DNA of 64,000 nt from DASWTL01 sp035575925 (lineage in GTDB: Bacteria; Bacteroidota; Bacteroidia; Sphingobacteriales; Sphingobacteriaceae). The stretch lies in the NCBI GenBank assembly GCA_035575925.1, contig DATLXK010000050.1, positions 5,830 through 69,829 of the forward strand, in the 5' to 3' direction. The position numbers were made by a program, and so were the translations under genes. Shown here piece by piece: positions 8,021 through 15,880 of this stretch. The notes beneath the pieces were generated by a model. It did no database searches. It saw nothing but the letters and a program-made list of their open reading frames with translations, and was not told the DNA's origin. Every line of letters starts with the position of its first letter. Position 1 is the first letter of the stretch.

Positions 8021-9106
8021 ATGGATTATCAAACTTTTTCCGAGATTCAGTTAAGAACATTTACCGAAGATGTTTTCAAAAAAATGGGATGTTCTGAAGA
8101 ACATGCCCAACTAGCTGCCGATGTTCTTATACGTGCTGATCTGAGAGGTATTGATTCGCACGGCGTAGCTCGCTTAAGCGGATATGTCCGGCTTTGGGAG
8201 AAAGAGAGGATCAACTCAGTACCTGATATTAAAGTAGTTCATGAAACCGCAACAACGGCCACAGTAGACGGTGATAGAGGCCTGGGGTTAGTAGTTGCCC
8301 CTTTCGCTATGCAAATTGCCATTGAAAAGGCTGAAAAATTTGGATCAGGATGGGTGGCTGTGCGGAATTCAAATCATTTTGGCATTGCAGGTTATCACGC
8401 TTTAATGGCCGTTGAAAAGGATATGATTGGTTTTGCCATGACGAATGCAAGTCCGCTGGTTACACCAACATTTGCTAATGAGCGCTTACTTGGAACAAAC
8501 CCCATGTGTTATGCCTTTCCGGCCGGCAAATATCCACCTGTAATTGTCGACATGGCAACCTCAGCAGCAGCTAACGGGAAACTGGAAATAGCTCAGCGTT
8601 CCGGTAAAAATGTACCTGAAGGCTGGATACAGGATAAAAATGGCTCCCCTTCCACAGACCCGCACGAACTTAAGCATGGTGGTGCTTTACTTCCTCTTGG
8701 CAGTGACCGCGATCATGGAAGCCATAAAGGATTTGGGTTAAGCGCTACTGTTGATATTCTTTCTGCGGTGCTTTCCGGTGCTAATTACGGCCCGTGGGTT
8801 CCACCTTTTGTGGCTTTTTTAGAACCTTCTGAAAATCCGGTTGGAAAAGGTATCGGTCATTTTTTAGGGGCAATGCGGGTAGACGGCTTCAGACCTGCGG
8901 ATGAATTTAAAACCCACATGGATAACTGGGTACACCGCTTCAAGTCTGCAAAAACTATTGATGAAACCCAGAAAGTAGTTATCCCCGGCGAGCCGGAGTT
9001 GCAGGCAGAAAAGGAAAGAAAAGAAAAAGGAATTCCCTTGGTTAATGCAGTTGTAAAAGATCTAAATGAGCTTGCGGATAAATTAGGGGTAAATAATCTT
9101 AAATAA
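8021..9106 (+). CDS. Ldh family oxidoreductase (malate/L-lactate dehydrogenase type)
   Basis: 361-residue NAD(P)-dependent 2-hydroxyacid dehydrogenase of the COG2055/YlbC-MDH type, which is unrelated to classical LDH. Diagnostic motifs: RADLRGIDSHGVARLSGYV near residue 45 with the catalytic His of the family, GWVAVRNSNHFGIAGYHA, TNPMCYAFPA and the HKGFGLSATVDIL loop. The substrate (malate, ureidoglycolate, 2,3-diketo-L-gulonate, sulfolactate) cannot be told from sequence. It starts 9 bp after bshC and ends at a terminator shared with the converging lepB operon. Confidence 0.85.
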   Translation: MDYQTFSEIQLRTFTEDVFKKMGCSEEHAQLAADVLIRADLRGIDSHGVARLSGYVRLWEKERINSVPDIKVVHETATTATVDGDRGLGLVVAPFAMQIAIEKAEKFGSGWVAVRNSNHFGIAGYHALMAVEKDMIGFAMTNASPLVTPTFANERLLGTNPMCYAFPAGKYPPVIVDMATSAAANGKLEIAQRSGKNVPEGWIQDKNGSPSTDPHELKHGGALLPLGSDRDHGSHKGFGLSATVDILSAVLSGANYGPWVPPFVAFLEPSENPVGKGIGHFLGAMRVDGFRPADEFKTHMDNWVHRFKSAKTIDETQKVVIPGEPELQAEKERKEKGIPLVNAVVKDLNELADKLGVNNLK

Positions 9107-9107
9107 A

Positions 9108-9136
9108 AAAACCTGGTAGTTAATGCCAGGTTTTTA
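9108..9136 (+). terminator. Intrinsic terminator between converging operons
   Basis: ACCTGG (9111-9116) and CCAGGT (9126-9131) form the stem, extended by flanking A and T runs (AAAAAA on the left, TTTTT on the right). The A/T tracts on both sides let it act for both directions, between the Ldh gene and lepB. Confidence 0.75.
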
Positions 9137-9169
9137 TCTTATCCAGCCAGGATATTTCTTATTCTTCCA

Positions 9170-10276
9170 CTATTTTATCCCCTGAAATATCCTGTTCCAG
9201 CGAATTTTATCAAAGAAGGATCCGTTTTCGCTCCAGCTCATCCAGATAAATAAAGCTTTTCCTACAATATGATCTTCGGGAACAAATCCCCAAAAGCGCG
9301 AGTCTAATGAGTCGTCCCGATTATCGCCCATCATCCAATAATAATTCATTTTAAAGGTATAGCTATTGGTTTTTTTACCATTTATGATGAATTCATTACC
9401 ATTAGTCTGGAATTGGTTGCCTTCATAAAGTTCTATCGCTCTGCGGTAAAAATGAATATTCGTACTATCCAGTTTAACTGTCCATCCTTTTTTAGGAATA
9501 ATCAGCGGACCAAAATTATCTGCATTCCAGGTAAATTTAGGGTCAGGAGGAAAGATCTGCATATCCCGCTCATTCATTGGCTTTACCGCCAGGTTAACAC
9601 TTTTAACATTTGCCCATTTTCTAATTCCATCTGCCTGCGCGGTCGTCATCTGAAACGCATAATCATCCACCGTTAATCGTTGTACAGCTATATTCATATC
9701 CTGCAAAGTCTGAGGATTGAAATCCGTACCGTCGGACTTAACATAATAATTCTTCTGCCCTTCAGGCGGATTCTCTATGGCCTTTCCGTTCAAATATATC
9801 CGGGCATTAATTATTCTTAGAGTATCCCCTCCAACAGCTATGCAGCGTTTAATATAATTCTCCCGTTTATCTACTGGCCGGCTAAAAGGCGGGTCTGCAT
9901 CCATGGGATAGTTGAATACTACCACATCATTTCGCTTCACTTCGCTTAAACCCGGCAATCTACGATATTTCCATTTTATGCCTTCCCAGTATGCTTTGGA
10001 ACCTGTAACGGGCATGGTATGATGCGCAAAAGGAAATGCAACGGGTGTCATTGGCAAACGCGCACCGTAATTCATTTTACTTACAAATAAAAAATCGCCC
10101 ACTAAAAGGGTTTTTTCCATTGATCCGGTTGGAATGGTGTAAGCCTCAATGAATAATCCCCGTATTAACGTAGCAGCAATTACTGCAAAAATTATTGCGT
10201 CGAACCACTCTCTGCCAGCACTTTTTTTCTTTTTATTTCTATCTTCTGGTTTTCTTTTCCAAAACTTATCTGCCAT
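9170..10276 (-). CDS. lepB: Signal peptidase I
   Basis: 368-residue S26A signal peptidase that cleaves signal peptides on the outer face of the inner membrane. One membrane segment (about 25-45) precedes the catalytic Ser52 in IPTGSMEKTL; the general base is Lys143 in NYIKRCIAVGGD. The C-terminal box MMGDNRDDSLDSRFWG is intact. About 130 residues between the boxes are additional compared with short Gram-positive enzymes, which is normal for Bacteroidota. It is the last gene of the parA-parB-DUF5683-dapB-lepB cluster, 28 bp after dapB. Confidence 0.96.
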   Translation of the reverse strand: MADKFWKRKPEDRNKKKKSAGREWFDAIIFAVIAATLIRGLFIEAYTIPTGSMEKTLLVGDFLFVSKMNYGARLPMTPVAFPFAHHTMPVTGSKAYWEGIKWKYRRLPGLSEVKRNDVVVFNYPMDADPPFSRPVDKRENYIKRCIAVGGDTLRIINARIYLNGKAIENPPEGQKNYYVKSDGTDFNPQTLQDMNIAVQRLTVDDYAFQMTTAQADGIRKWANVKSVNLAVKPMNERDMQIFPPDPKFTWNADNFGPLIIPKKGWTVKLDSTNIHFYRRAIELYEGNQFQTNGNEFIINGKKTNSYTFKMNYYWMMGDNRDDSLDSRFWGFVPEDHIVGKALFIWMSWSENGSFFDKIRWNRIFQGIK

Positions 10277-10304
10277 GTGCTATAAAATATGTGAAATATA
10301 GTTG

Positions 10305-11048
10305 TTATATATTAAAATCAAAGATATCATTAACTGAATAAAAACCTGTTTTACCATTTATCCACTCAGCAGCGAGTATAGCACCTAAAGCGAAGCCGTT
10401 TCGGTTATGGGCCTTATGTATAAATTCTATATCATCGACTTCAGAGCTATAAATGACAGTATGAGTTCCGGGAACTTCCTCCAGGCGGTGAGATTCAATT
10501 AATAATTGATCAGACTTTGTTATCACTTCCTGCTCATCGCCAACAAGTTCATTTACCCATTTCGTTTTACGCTCCAGACCATTTACTATCCCTTCGGCAA
10601 TAGTAATTGCTGTTCCGCTGGGCGAATCTAGTTTTTGTGTATGATGAATTTCCTCTACAAGCACCTCATATTGCGGATAAGTGTTCATAATTTTAGCCAG
10701 GATTTTGTTAACATGAAAAAACACGTTAACTCCAACACTAAAATTAGATCCATATAAGAGTGTATTGTTACCTGCCAGGCACTTTTGTTTTATTTCATCT
10801 AACTGATTATACCAACCGGTTGTACCAACTACAACAGGTACATTTGCACTAAAGCACATCTGAATGTGGTTAATAACAGTTGCAGGCGTACTAAAATCAA
10901 TGGCTACATCAGCTTTTTTTAAATTTTCAACAGTCAGTTCTTCAGCATTAAGTTCTTCAATTTTCAATACAATCTCGTGACCCCTATCCAAGGCAAACTG
11001 TTCAATGATATGACCCATTTTACCATATCCCAATAATGCTAATTTCAT
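10305..11048 (-). CDS. dapB: 4-hydroxy-tetrahydrodipicolinate reductase
   Basis: 247 residues. Rossmann start LALLGYGKMG, GTTGW near residue 75 and catalytic EEIHHTQKLDSPSGTA with His135/His136 and Lys139. It catalyses the second committed step of the lysine/diaminopimelate pathway, supplying DAP for peptidoglycan. It is the short Bacteroidota form. Its start overlaps the DUF5683 stop by 4 bp (ATGA), so the two are translationally coupled. Confidence 0.95.
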   Translation of the reverse strand: MKLALLGYGKMGHIIEQFALDRGHEIVLKIEELNAEELTVENLKKADVAIDFSTPATVINHIQMCFSANVPVVVGTTGWYNQLDEIKQKCLAGNNTLLYGSNFSVGVNVFFHVNKILAKIMNTYPQYEVLVEEIHHTQKLDSPSGTAITIAEGIVNGLERKTKWVNELVGDEQEVITKSDQLLIESHRLEEVPGTHTVIYSSEVDDIEFIHKAHNRNGFALGAILAAEWINGKTGFYSVNDIFDFNI

Positions 11049-11668
11049 AATGCCAAATTTATTTTTATTGCAGGTGATGCTTGAAACGCAGCATGACCGA
11101 TTTGGGGGTACTTTTGCAAAGATGGTGTGATGTTAAAACTCAGATCGTCGTCTATATCAAACCTGAAAAATTTTGCATCAACATACGCCTCTATTACGTT
11201 TATGGCGTAAACACCCACTGCACCTAAAATACTTAAATCCCTGTTGCGCCGGTAACCGTCTTTTATGGTTATGATACCATCATCCTGATATTCTGTATAA
11301 AGCGGATTTTGCGGCTTTTTATTTAGCTGACGAAATTGGGCCTCTTTCAAAAAAGTTTTATACTGGGACTGGTTATAGTTAATGGATACTCCGAAACCTA
11401 TTAAACCGCCATAAATTACAGGAACTTTTATCCACCACGCACCTTTATTATAATACTGGCCTAACCCGGGTAACATTGCGGATTTTAAAATTGCTTTTTT
11501 AGGCATGGCTTCAATAGCCAGCCGGGTGGAATCCTTGAAGGGTCCTGCAGAAGGTTTAGCATTTAAAATGGTATCGGTCCTAACCACAATACTGTCAGTA
11601 ACCTGGGCGTTTACCGCAAGGGTTGTAAGAAATAAGAATGCGTATAAAAAAATGCTTCGTATGACCAT
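11045..11668 (-). CDS. DUF5683 domain-containing secreted protein
   Basis: 207 residues starting with a signal peptide (about residues 1-21, cleavage after VNA). The body has the DUF5683 hallmark KKAILKSAMLPGLGQYYNKGAWWIKVPVIYGG, with hydrophobic stretches, and ends in a strand-rich segment. It is probably periplasmic or membrane-bound; no function is known. It overlaps parB by 1 bp (TAATG) and dapB by 4 bp, a conserved Bacteroidota arrangement. Confidence 0.85.
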   Translation of the reverse strand: MVIRSIFLYAFLFLTTLAVNAQVTDSIVVRTDTILNAKPSAGPFKDSTRLAIEAMPKKAILKSAMLPGLGQYYNKGAWWIKVPVIYGGLIGFGVSINYNQSQYKTFLKEAQFRQLNKKPQNPLYTEYQDDGIITIKDGYRRNRDLSILGAVGVYAINVIEAYVDAKFFRFDIDDDLSFNITPSLQKYPQIGHAAFQASPAIKINLAL

Positions 11669-12567
11669 TACCAGTCTAACAATTCAAGAATCCGGCTTAA
11701 GTCATCCTCTGAAAGGAAAGGAATTTCAATAGAACCTTTGCCCTTTCCCTGAACATTAAACTTTACCTTGGTTCCAAACTTTGAAGCCAGATCGTCCTGA
11801 AGTTTCTGATACTGAAACGACATAACAGGGGGTTTTGTGTTAAACCTTTTTTTAAGATTAAGTTTTTGGATATCGCGTACCATCTCTTCCACCTTGCGAA
11901 CAGATAAGCCATGGGTAATAATTTCACGATGAATAAATAACTGCTTGTCAGCATCTTCAACTGTAACAAGTGCCCTGGCATGTCCCATACTCAATTTATT
12001 ATCACGTATGGAGGCCTGAATGGATGGCGGCAATTTCAATAACCGAAGATAATTTGTTACGGTAGACCGGTTTTTACTAACCCTGTCTCCCAATTCTTCC
12101 TGCTTAAGATTGCATTCTTCAAGCATTCTTTGGAAACTTAAAGCAACTTCAATAGCATTCAGATTTTCACGCTGTATATTCTCAATCAGTGCCATTTCCA
12201 GCATTTGCTGGTCATTTGCTGTACGAACGTATGCAGGAATCTCGGTTAATCCGGCCAGTTTGGAAGCCCGTAGTCTGCGCTCTCCGGAAATAAGCTGGTA
12301 ACTACTCTGCCCGATCTTCCTGACAGTTACAGGCTGTATTAAACCCTGCAGTTTTATCGAATCTGAAAGATCCTGTAAAGCCTCTGGTTCAAAATCTGCA
12401 CGCGGCTGAAAAGGATTAACTTCTATTTGGTTGATCCTGACATGGCTGATGCTGCCTAATCCGCTAACTTCGCCGTTAGATTGCGCCCGAATATTTTGTA
12501 CGGCCTCCGTATCATCCAGTAATGCACTTAGCCCTTTTCCTAACCCGGTCTTTCTCTGATACGTCAT
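11668..12567 (-). CDS. parB: Chromosome-partitioning protein ParB
   Basis: 299 residues. N-terminal KTGLGKGLSALLDD motif contacts ParA. The CTPase/parS domain carries NPFQPR and LISGERRLRASKLAG (about 110-125); the following helix-turn-helix includes NRSTVTNYLRLLKLP, and a C-terminal dimerisation domain ends the protein. It loads at parS near the origin and works with ParA in chromosome segregation. I found no obvious parS palindrome (TGTTNCACGTGNAACA type) in this window. It starts 2 bp after parA. Confidence 0.97.
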   Translation of the reverse strand: MTYQRKTGLGKGLSALLDDTEAVQNIRAQSNGEVSGLGSISHVRINQIEVNPFQPRADFEPEALQDLSDSIKLQGLIQPVTVRKIGQSSYQLISGERRLRASKLAGLTEIPAYVRTANDQQMLEMALIENIQRENLNAIEVALSFQRMLEECNLKQEELGDRVSKNRSTVTNYLRLLKLPPSIQASIRDNKLSMGHARALVTVEDADKQLFIHREIITHGLSVRKVEEMVRDIQKLNLKKRFNTKPPVMSFQYQKLQDDLASKFGTKVKFNVQGKGKGSIEIPFLSEDDLSRILELLDW

Positions 12568-12569
12568 TT

Positions 12570-13379
12570 TTAAACAGTTTCTTGTTTTTCAGTTTCTTTT
12601 GCCGGTATCAAGCTATTTTTACGAATGATCTCACGAGCTAAATTCAGGTAATTGATAGCGCCTTTACAATTCGCATCATGCATAATTACAGATACTCCGT
12701 AACTCGGGGCTTCACTAAGACGTGTATTCCGCTGTATGATGGTATCGAAAACCAGATCCTGAAAATGAGTTTTTACTTCTTCTACTACCTGGTTTGACAG
12801 CCGCAGACGAACATCATACATCGTGAGAAGAATGCCTTCGATGGCAAGATTAGTATTTAACCTGTTCTGCACGATTTTGATGGTATTTAATAATTTCCCC
12901 AAACCCTCAAGGGCAAAATATTCGCATTGAACCGGTATAATTACCGAATCTGCAGCGGTTAAAGCATTTATCGTAATTAACCCGAGAGATGGGGAGCAGT
13001 CAACAATTATAAAATCATAATCATCCCGAATACTGTTCAGCACAGCCTTCATTTTATATTCACGATCTGCTAAATTGATCATTTCAATTTCAGCCCCAAC
13101 CAAGTCGATATGCGCGGGCAAAAGATCCAGGTGCGGAGTATCCGTTTTCTGAATAGCCTCCCGGGGATCAATCTCATTAATTATACACTCATATATACTT
13201 GCTTTAATATTGCGTGGATCAAACCCGATACCTGATGTTGAGTTGGCCTGAGGATCGGCATCAACCAACAGTGTACGATATTCTAACACTGCAAGGCTTG
13301 CCGCCAGATTTATTGAAGAGGTAGTTTTACCTACGCCGCCCTTTTGATTAGCTAATGCTATGATCTTTCCCATTCTCAT
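12570..13379 (-). CDS. parA: Chromosome-partitioning ATPase ParA (Soj)
   Basis: 269-residue deviant Walker ATPase: KGGVGKTTSS at residues 13-22, then DADPQANST, and DFIIVDCSPSLG. It forms nucleoid-bound gradients that drive ParB-parS complexes apart. Two ATG codons occur at the start (13379 and 13373); the second gives the usual MGKIIALANQ. It is the first gene of the operon with parB, DUF5683, dapB and lepB. A weak -7 element (TATCTTAG) lies on the minus strand near 13482-13489. Confidence 0.96.
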   Translation of the reverse strand: MRMGKIIALANQKGGVGKTTSSINLAASLAVLEYRTLLVDADPQANSTSGIGFDPRNIKASIYECIINEIDPREAIQKTDTPHLDLLPAHIDLVGAEIEMINLADREYKMKAVLNSIRDDYDFIIVDCSPSLGLITINALTAADSVIIPVQCEYFALEGLGKLLNTIKIVQNRLNTNLAIEGILLTMYDVRLRLSNQVVEEVKTHFQDLVFDTIIQRNTRLSEAPSYGVSVIMHDANCKGAINYLNLAREIIRKNSLIPAKETEKQETV

Positions 13380-13504
13380 TTAAATAAATTACAAACCACT
13401 GGTATTAAAACGCTTAAAATAATTATTAGAAAATTGGAAACGCTATTTTTGCTATAATAAAGCCTTTTTACCAACTGACTAAGATACGAACTTTAAGTAA
13501 TTTA

Positions 13505-13512
13505 TATATTTG
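13505..13512 (+). promoter_or_regulatory. Promoter -7 element of the flavin reductase gene
   Basis: TATATTTG matches the Bacteroidota consensus TAnnTTTG, 36 bp upstream of ATG 13548. It sits in the divergent interval with parA. The -33 element is not clear. Confidence 0.5.
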
Positions 13513-13547
13513 AGCACAACTTGGTTTTACACATCTTATCCACAAAA

Positions 13548-14069
13548 ATGACCACAATTATTGCTGCCACAAACCGCCCGGAAAGCTATACTTTAAAACT
13601 TGCAGAGTATTATCAACGTAAACTTTCAGAAAAAGAATATTCTGCAGATCTACTTTCATTAGCCCAGGTTCCAGACCAGGTTTTACATACACACATGTAC
13701 GATAAACAACATGAAGCTTTTAAAAGCATACAGGACACGGTGACCGGTACAGACAAATTTTTATTTATAGTACCGGAATATAATGGTAGTTTTCCGGGTG
13801 TATTAAAAGTGTTTATTGACGCCTGCAAATACCCTGAAAGTTTTTATGGAAAGAAGGCCGCTTTGGTTGGTTTATCTTCGGGTAAATATGGAAATATTCG
13901 TGGCATAGATCATTTTACAGGTATTTGTCATTACATAAATCTTCACGTAATGCCTTTACGGCTGCATATCCCTGCTATAAAACAGGAGTTTGATTCATCC
14001 TGGGATCTTGTAAAAGCAGATACCCTCAAATTTACTAATCAGCAGATAGAGCAATTTATAGCTTTTTAA
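13548..14069 (+). CDS. NADPH-dependent FMN reductase family protein
   Basis: 173 residues from ATG 13548; the TTG at 13521 gives an extra tail not typical for the family. Flavodoxin-like fold with ATNRPESYT near the N-terminus binding FMN phosphate, VPEYNGSFPGVLKVFIDA and LVGLSSGKYGNIRG. Relatives include chromate/azo/quinone reductases such as ChrR and YieF. The protein is cytoplasmic and the substrate unknown. It stands alone between the parA operon and the RAYT element. Confidence 0.85.
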   Translation: MTTIIAATNRPESYTLKLAEYYQRKLSEKEYSADLLSLAQVPDQVLHTHMYDKQHEAFKSIQDTVTGTDKFLFIVPEYNGSFPGVLKVFIDACKYPESFYGKKAALVGLSSGKYGNIRGIDHFTGICHYINLHVMPLRLHIPAIKQEFDSSWDLVKADTLKFTNQQIEQFIAF

Positions 14070-14090
14070 GCTTAAGCAAGATCAAACTTC

Positions 14091-14148
14091 ACTTACGCTC
14101 GTCGGGATTTGCAATCCCGATGCTATAATAGGGGATTTAAAATCCTTA
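14091..14148 (+). repeat. REP-like palindromic repeat unit left of the RAYT gene
   Basis: Contains two stem-loops: TCGGGATT/AATCCCGA with loop TGC (14102-14120) and GGATT/AATCC with loop TAA (14133-14145). The 58-bp unit (ACTTACGCTC to the last TTA) is repeated as a diverged direct copy at 14762-14819. Such repeats are the expected partners of RAYT transposases. Confidence 0.8.
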
Positions 14149-14697
14149 CTAAACCAAAATCACTTCCAATAAACCTTTCCCGCCGGAATAATCTATAGCG
14201 GAGCTGTAACGATAATAATATGGCTCATCAACAATTTCCGCAACTACAGGGTTCATATGGATATAGTCCATTTTTTGCTGTAAGAACTCAGGCGTATGAA
14301 TTTCTTTCGCTTCATTTCCATCCTGCCAAAATTTATAGTTTTTAATTTTAGGATTATACCGACCTGCAAATTCAAACTGGTTTAGCATCCATTTTCTCCT
14401 GCTTTCCATTCCGGTTTCAATTTCATGAAGCATTTCTTTGTTGGTAAACTTCTTAAAATCCCGCAAAACATCAGACAGGCTATATTCACTCCCCTCTTTT
14501 ATACCCGCTATTATATGAAGATGGTTACTCATTAAACACCATGCATATACTTCCAGCCCTTTCGCTTTTTGGCAATATTTAATCGAATCGATAAGGATCT
14601 GCTTGTAAACGGGGCGTGTAAAAATATCTACCCAATCTACCACAGTTAATGTGAGAAAATAAATATACCCTTCATTGATCTTGTTTTTTATACCCAT
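14149..14697 (-). CDS. REP-associated tyrosine transposase (RAYT, IS200/IS605-like Y1 family)
   Basis: 182 residues with the Y1 transposase fold. HUH motif NHLHIIAG has His59 and His61; Tyr145 in KMDYIHMNPV is the candidate nucleophile. RAYTs bind and cut REP hairpins in single-stranded DNA and are usually domesticated single-copy genes. The gene is flanked by REP-like palindromes on both sides, and one of them (14699-14711) touches the start codon. No IS-type terminal repeats are seen, so it is not an ordinary insertion sequence. Confidence 0.88.
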   Translation of the reverse strand: MGIKNKINEGYIYFLTLTVVDWVDIFTRPVYKQILIDSIKYCQKAKGLEVYAWCLMSNHLHIIAGIKEGSEYSLSDVLRDFKKFTNKEMLHEIETGMESRRKWMLNQFEFAGRYNPKIKNYKFWQDGNEAKEIHTPEFLQQKMDYIHMNPVVAEIVDEPYYYRYSSAIDYSGGKGLLEVILV

Positions 14698-14698
14698 T

Positions 14699-14819
14699 AG
14701 ATTGTAAATCTAATATTATATCCGCCCGGATTATAAATCCAGACGAGCGTATAGTAATAAGGCTTACGCTCATCGGGATTTGTAATCCCGATGCTATAAT
14801 TCAGGATTTATAATCCTGA
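14699..14819 (-). repeat. REP-like palindrome cluster upstream of the RAYT gene
   Basis: Four stem-loops: AGATT/AATCT (14699-14711), GGATT/AATCC (14728-14740), TCGGGATT/AATCCCGA loop TGT (about 14773-14791) and TCAGGATT/AATCCTGA loop TAT (14801-14819). The GGATT unit with flanking GACGAGCGTA is inverted relative to the last two, giving head-to-head BIME-like pairs. The last palindrome runs up to the stop codon of the neighbouring cobalamin-binding-type gene. Confidence 0.8.
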
Positions 14820-15749
14820 TTAAATCAACTCAAACCTCACCCAACCTTGCCCTTCATATCCGAAAACAAATTGTTTGGGATGAATAATCTCTGCTAAGAT
14901 TTCTATACTATCTATAATACGGGGACCGGACCGGTTAAAATATTGATTTCCGTCAGCAATATAGATCCTGTTATTTTTTACCGCAGCAAGATCATGCCAC
15001 CCGGGCAGATCAAATAATATGCTGATCTCTGATAAGGTTCTTTCTATTGAAAATCCACAGGGAATAATTAATAAAATTTCCGGATCAGTTTCCCTGAGCA
15101 AGGCAGGATCTATAAAAGCTGAATGTTTCCCTCTCTCTGCAAGTATGGGTATTCCACCGGCAATATCCACCATTTCCGGTGTCCAGTTACCGGCGATCAT
15201 CAACGGAGAAAGCCATTCAATACATGCAATGGTTGGCTTTTGATCTTGGAATTTTAACTTGTGTTTTATGAGGTGAGTTCTCGCTCGCAGTGCTTCAAGT
15301 ACTTCCTTACCTTTTTCAGGCACGTTAAGCCTTATTGCAACGGTCTCAATATCTGTTAGTACATCCTCAAGTCCGTGTGGTTCTAAAGAAATAACCTCAG
15401 CATCTGCCTCTAATAAATTGTCCAGTGCATCCTTTACATCTGTTAGGCTAACAGCACAAACCTCACACTGGGCTTGTGTTATGATCACTTCCGGGTTAAG
15501 TTCCCGTATCATGTCTTTATCAAGCTCATAAATAGAAAGTGCGCCCGCCAGAATATCTTTCACCTGCTTATCAATAGCAGCACTATCTGATCCGGGAATA
15601 AATTTTGCCGAAGAGCATACCGGCAATGTTTTAACCGTTTCAGGATAATCACACTCATGTGATCTTCCAACTAACAAATGCTCCAAACCTAACGCACACA
15701 CAATTTCTGTAGCCGCCGGAAGCAGTGAGATTATCTTTTTATCAGACAT
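14820..15749 (-). CDS. Cobalamin-binding protein-like (BtuF/FepB-type periplasmic-binding fold)
   Basis: 309 residues of the ABC substrate-binding fold: KIISLLPAATEIVCALGL at the start, LVGRSHECDYP, and ALRETDPEILLIIPCGFSIE near the C-terminus. Relatives bind cobalamin or iron chelates. There is no signal peptide, so it may act in the cytoplasm, which is common for single, unlinked Bacteroidota members. No permease or ATPase genes are beside it and no B12 riboswitch is visible upstream. The stop codon abuts the REP cluster. Confidence 0.75.
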   Translation of the reverse strand: MSDKKIISLLPAATEIVCALGLEHLLVGRSHECDYPETVKTLPVCSSAKFIPGSDSAAIDKQVKDILAGALSIYELDKDMIRELNPEVIITQAQCEVCAVSLTDVKDALDNLLEADAEVISLEPHGLEDVLTDIETVAIRLNVPEKGKEVLEALRARTHLIKHKLKFQDQKPTIACIEWLSPLMIAGNWTPEMVDIAGGIPILAERGKHSAFIDPALLRETDPEILLIIPCGFSIERTLSEISILFDLPGWHDLAAVKNNRIYIADGNQYFNRSGPRIIDSIEILAEIIHPKQFVFGYEGQGWVRFELI

Positions 15750-15835
15750 TTTTTAAATTTGGGTAAAGATAACAAAGTCTGAAATGGTCCAGAACATGTA
15801 TTATGTATGAGGTTTTAAAGAAGCCAGAAACAATA

Positions 15836-15859
15836 ATAGCCGACTGATCAGCCGGCTAT
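15836..15859 (-). terminator. Hairpin downstream of the outer-membrane receptor gene
   Basis: ATAGCCG / CGGCTAT arms surround a CTGATCAG palindrome with a single A-C mismatch. It lies about 20 bp after the stop of the receptor gene (minus strand). There is no strong T run, so a terminator role is only probable. Confidence 0.4.
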
Positions 15860-15880
15860 AAAATTAAGTTTTAAAGCTTC

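Noticed and set aside
11668..13520. parS centromere near parAB
   Set aside because: I looked for a TGTTNCACGTGNAACA-like palindrome in and around the genes and did not find one.
15750..15880. Adenosylcobalamin riboswitch for the BtuF-like gene
   Set aside because: The interval before the gene is short and lacks the B12-box sequence.
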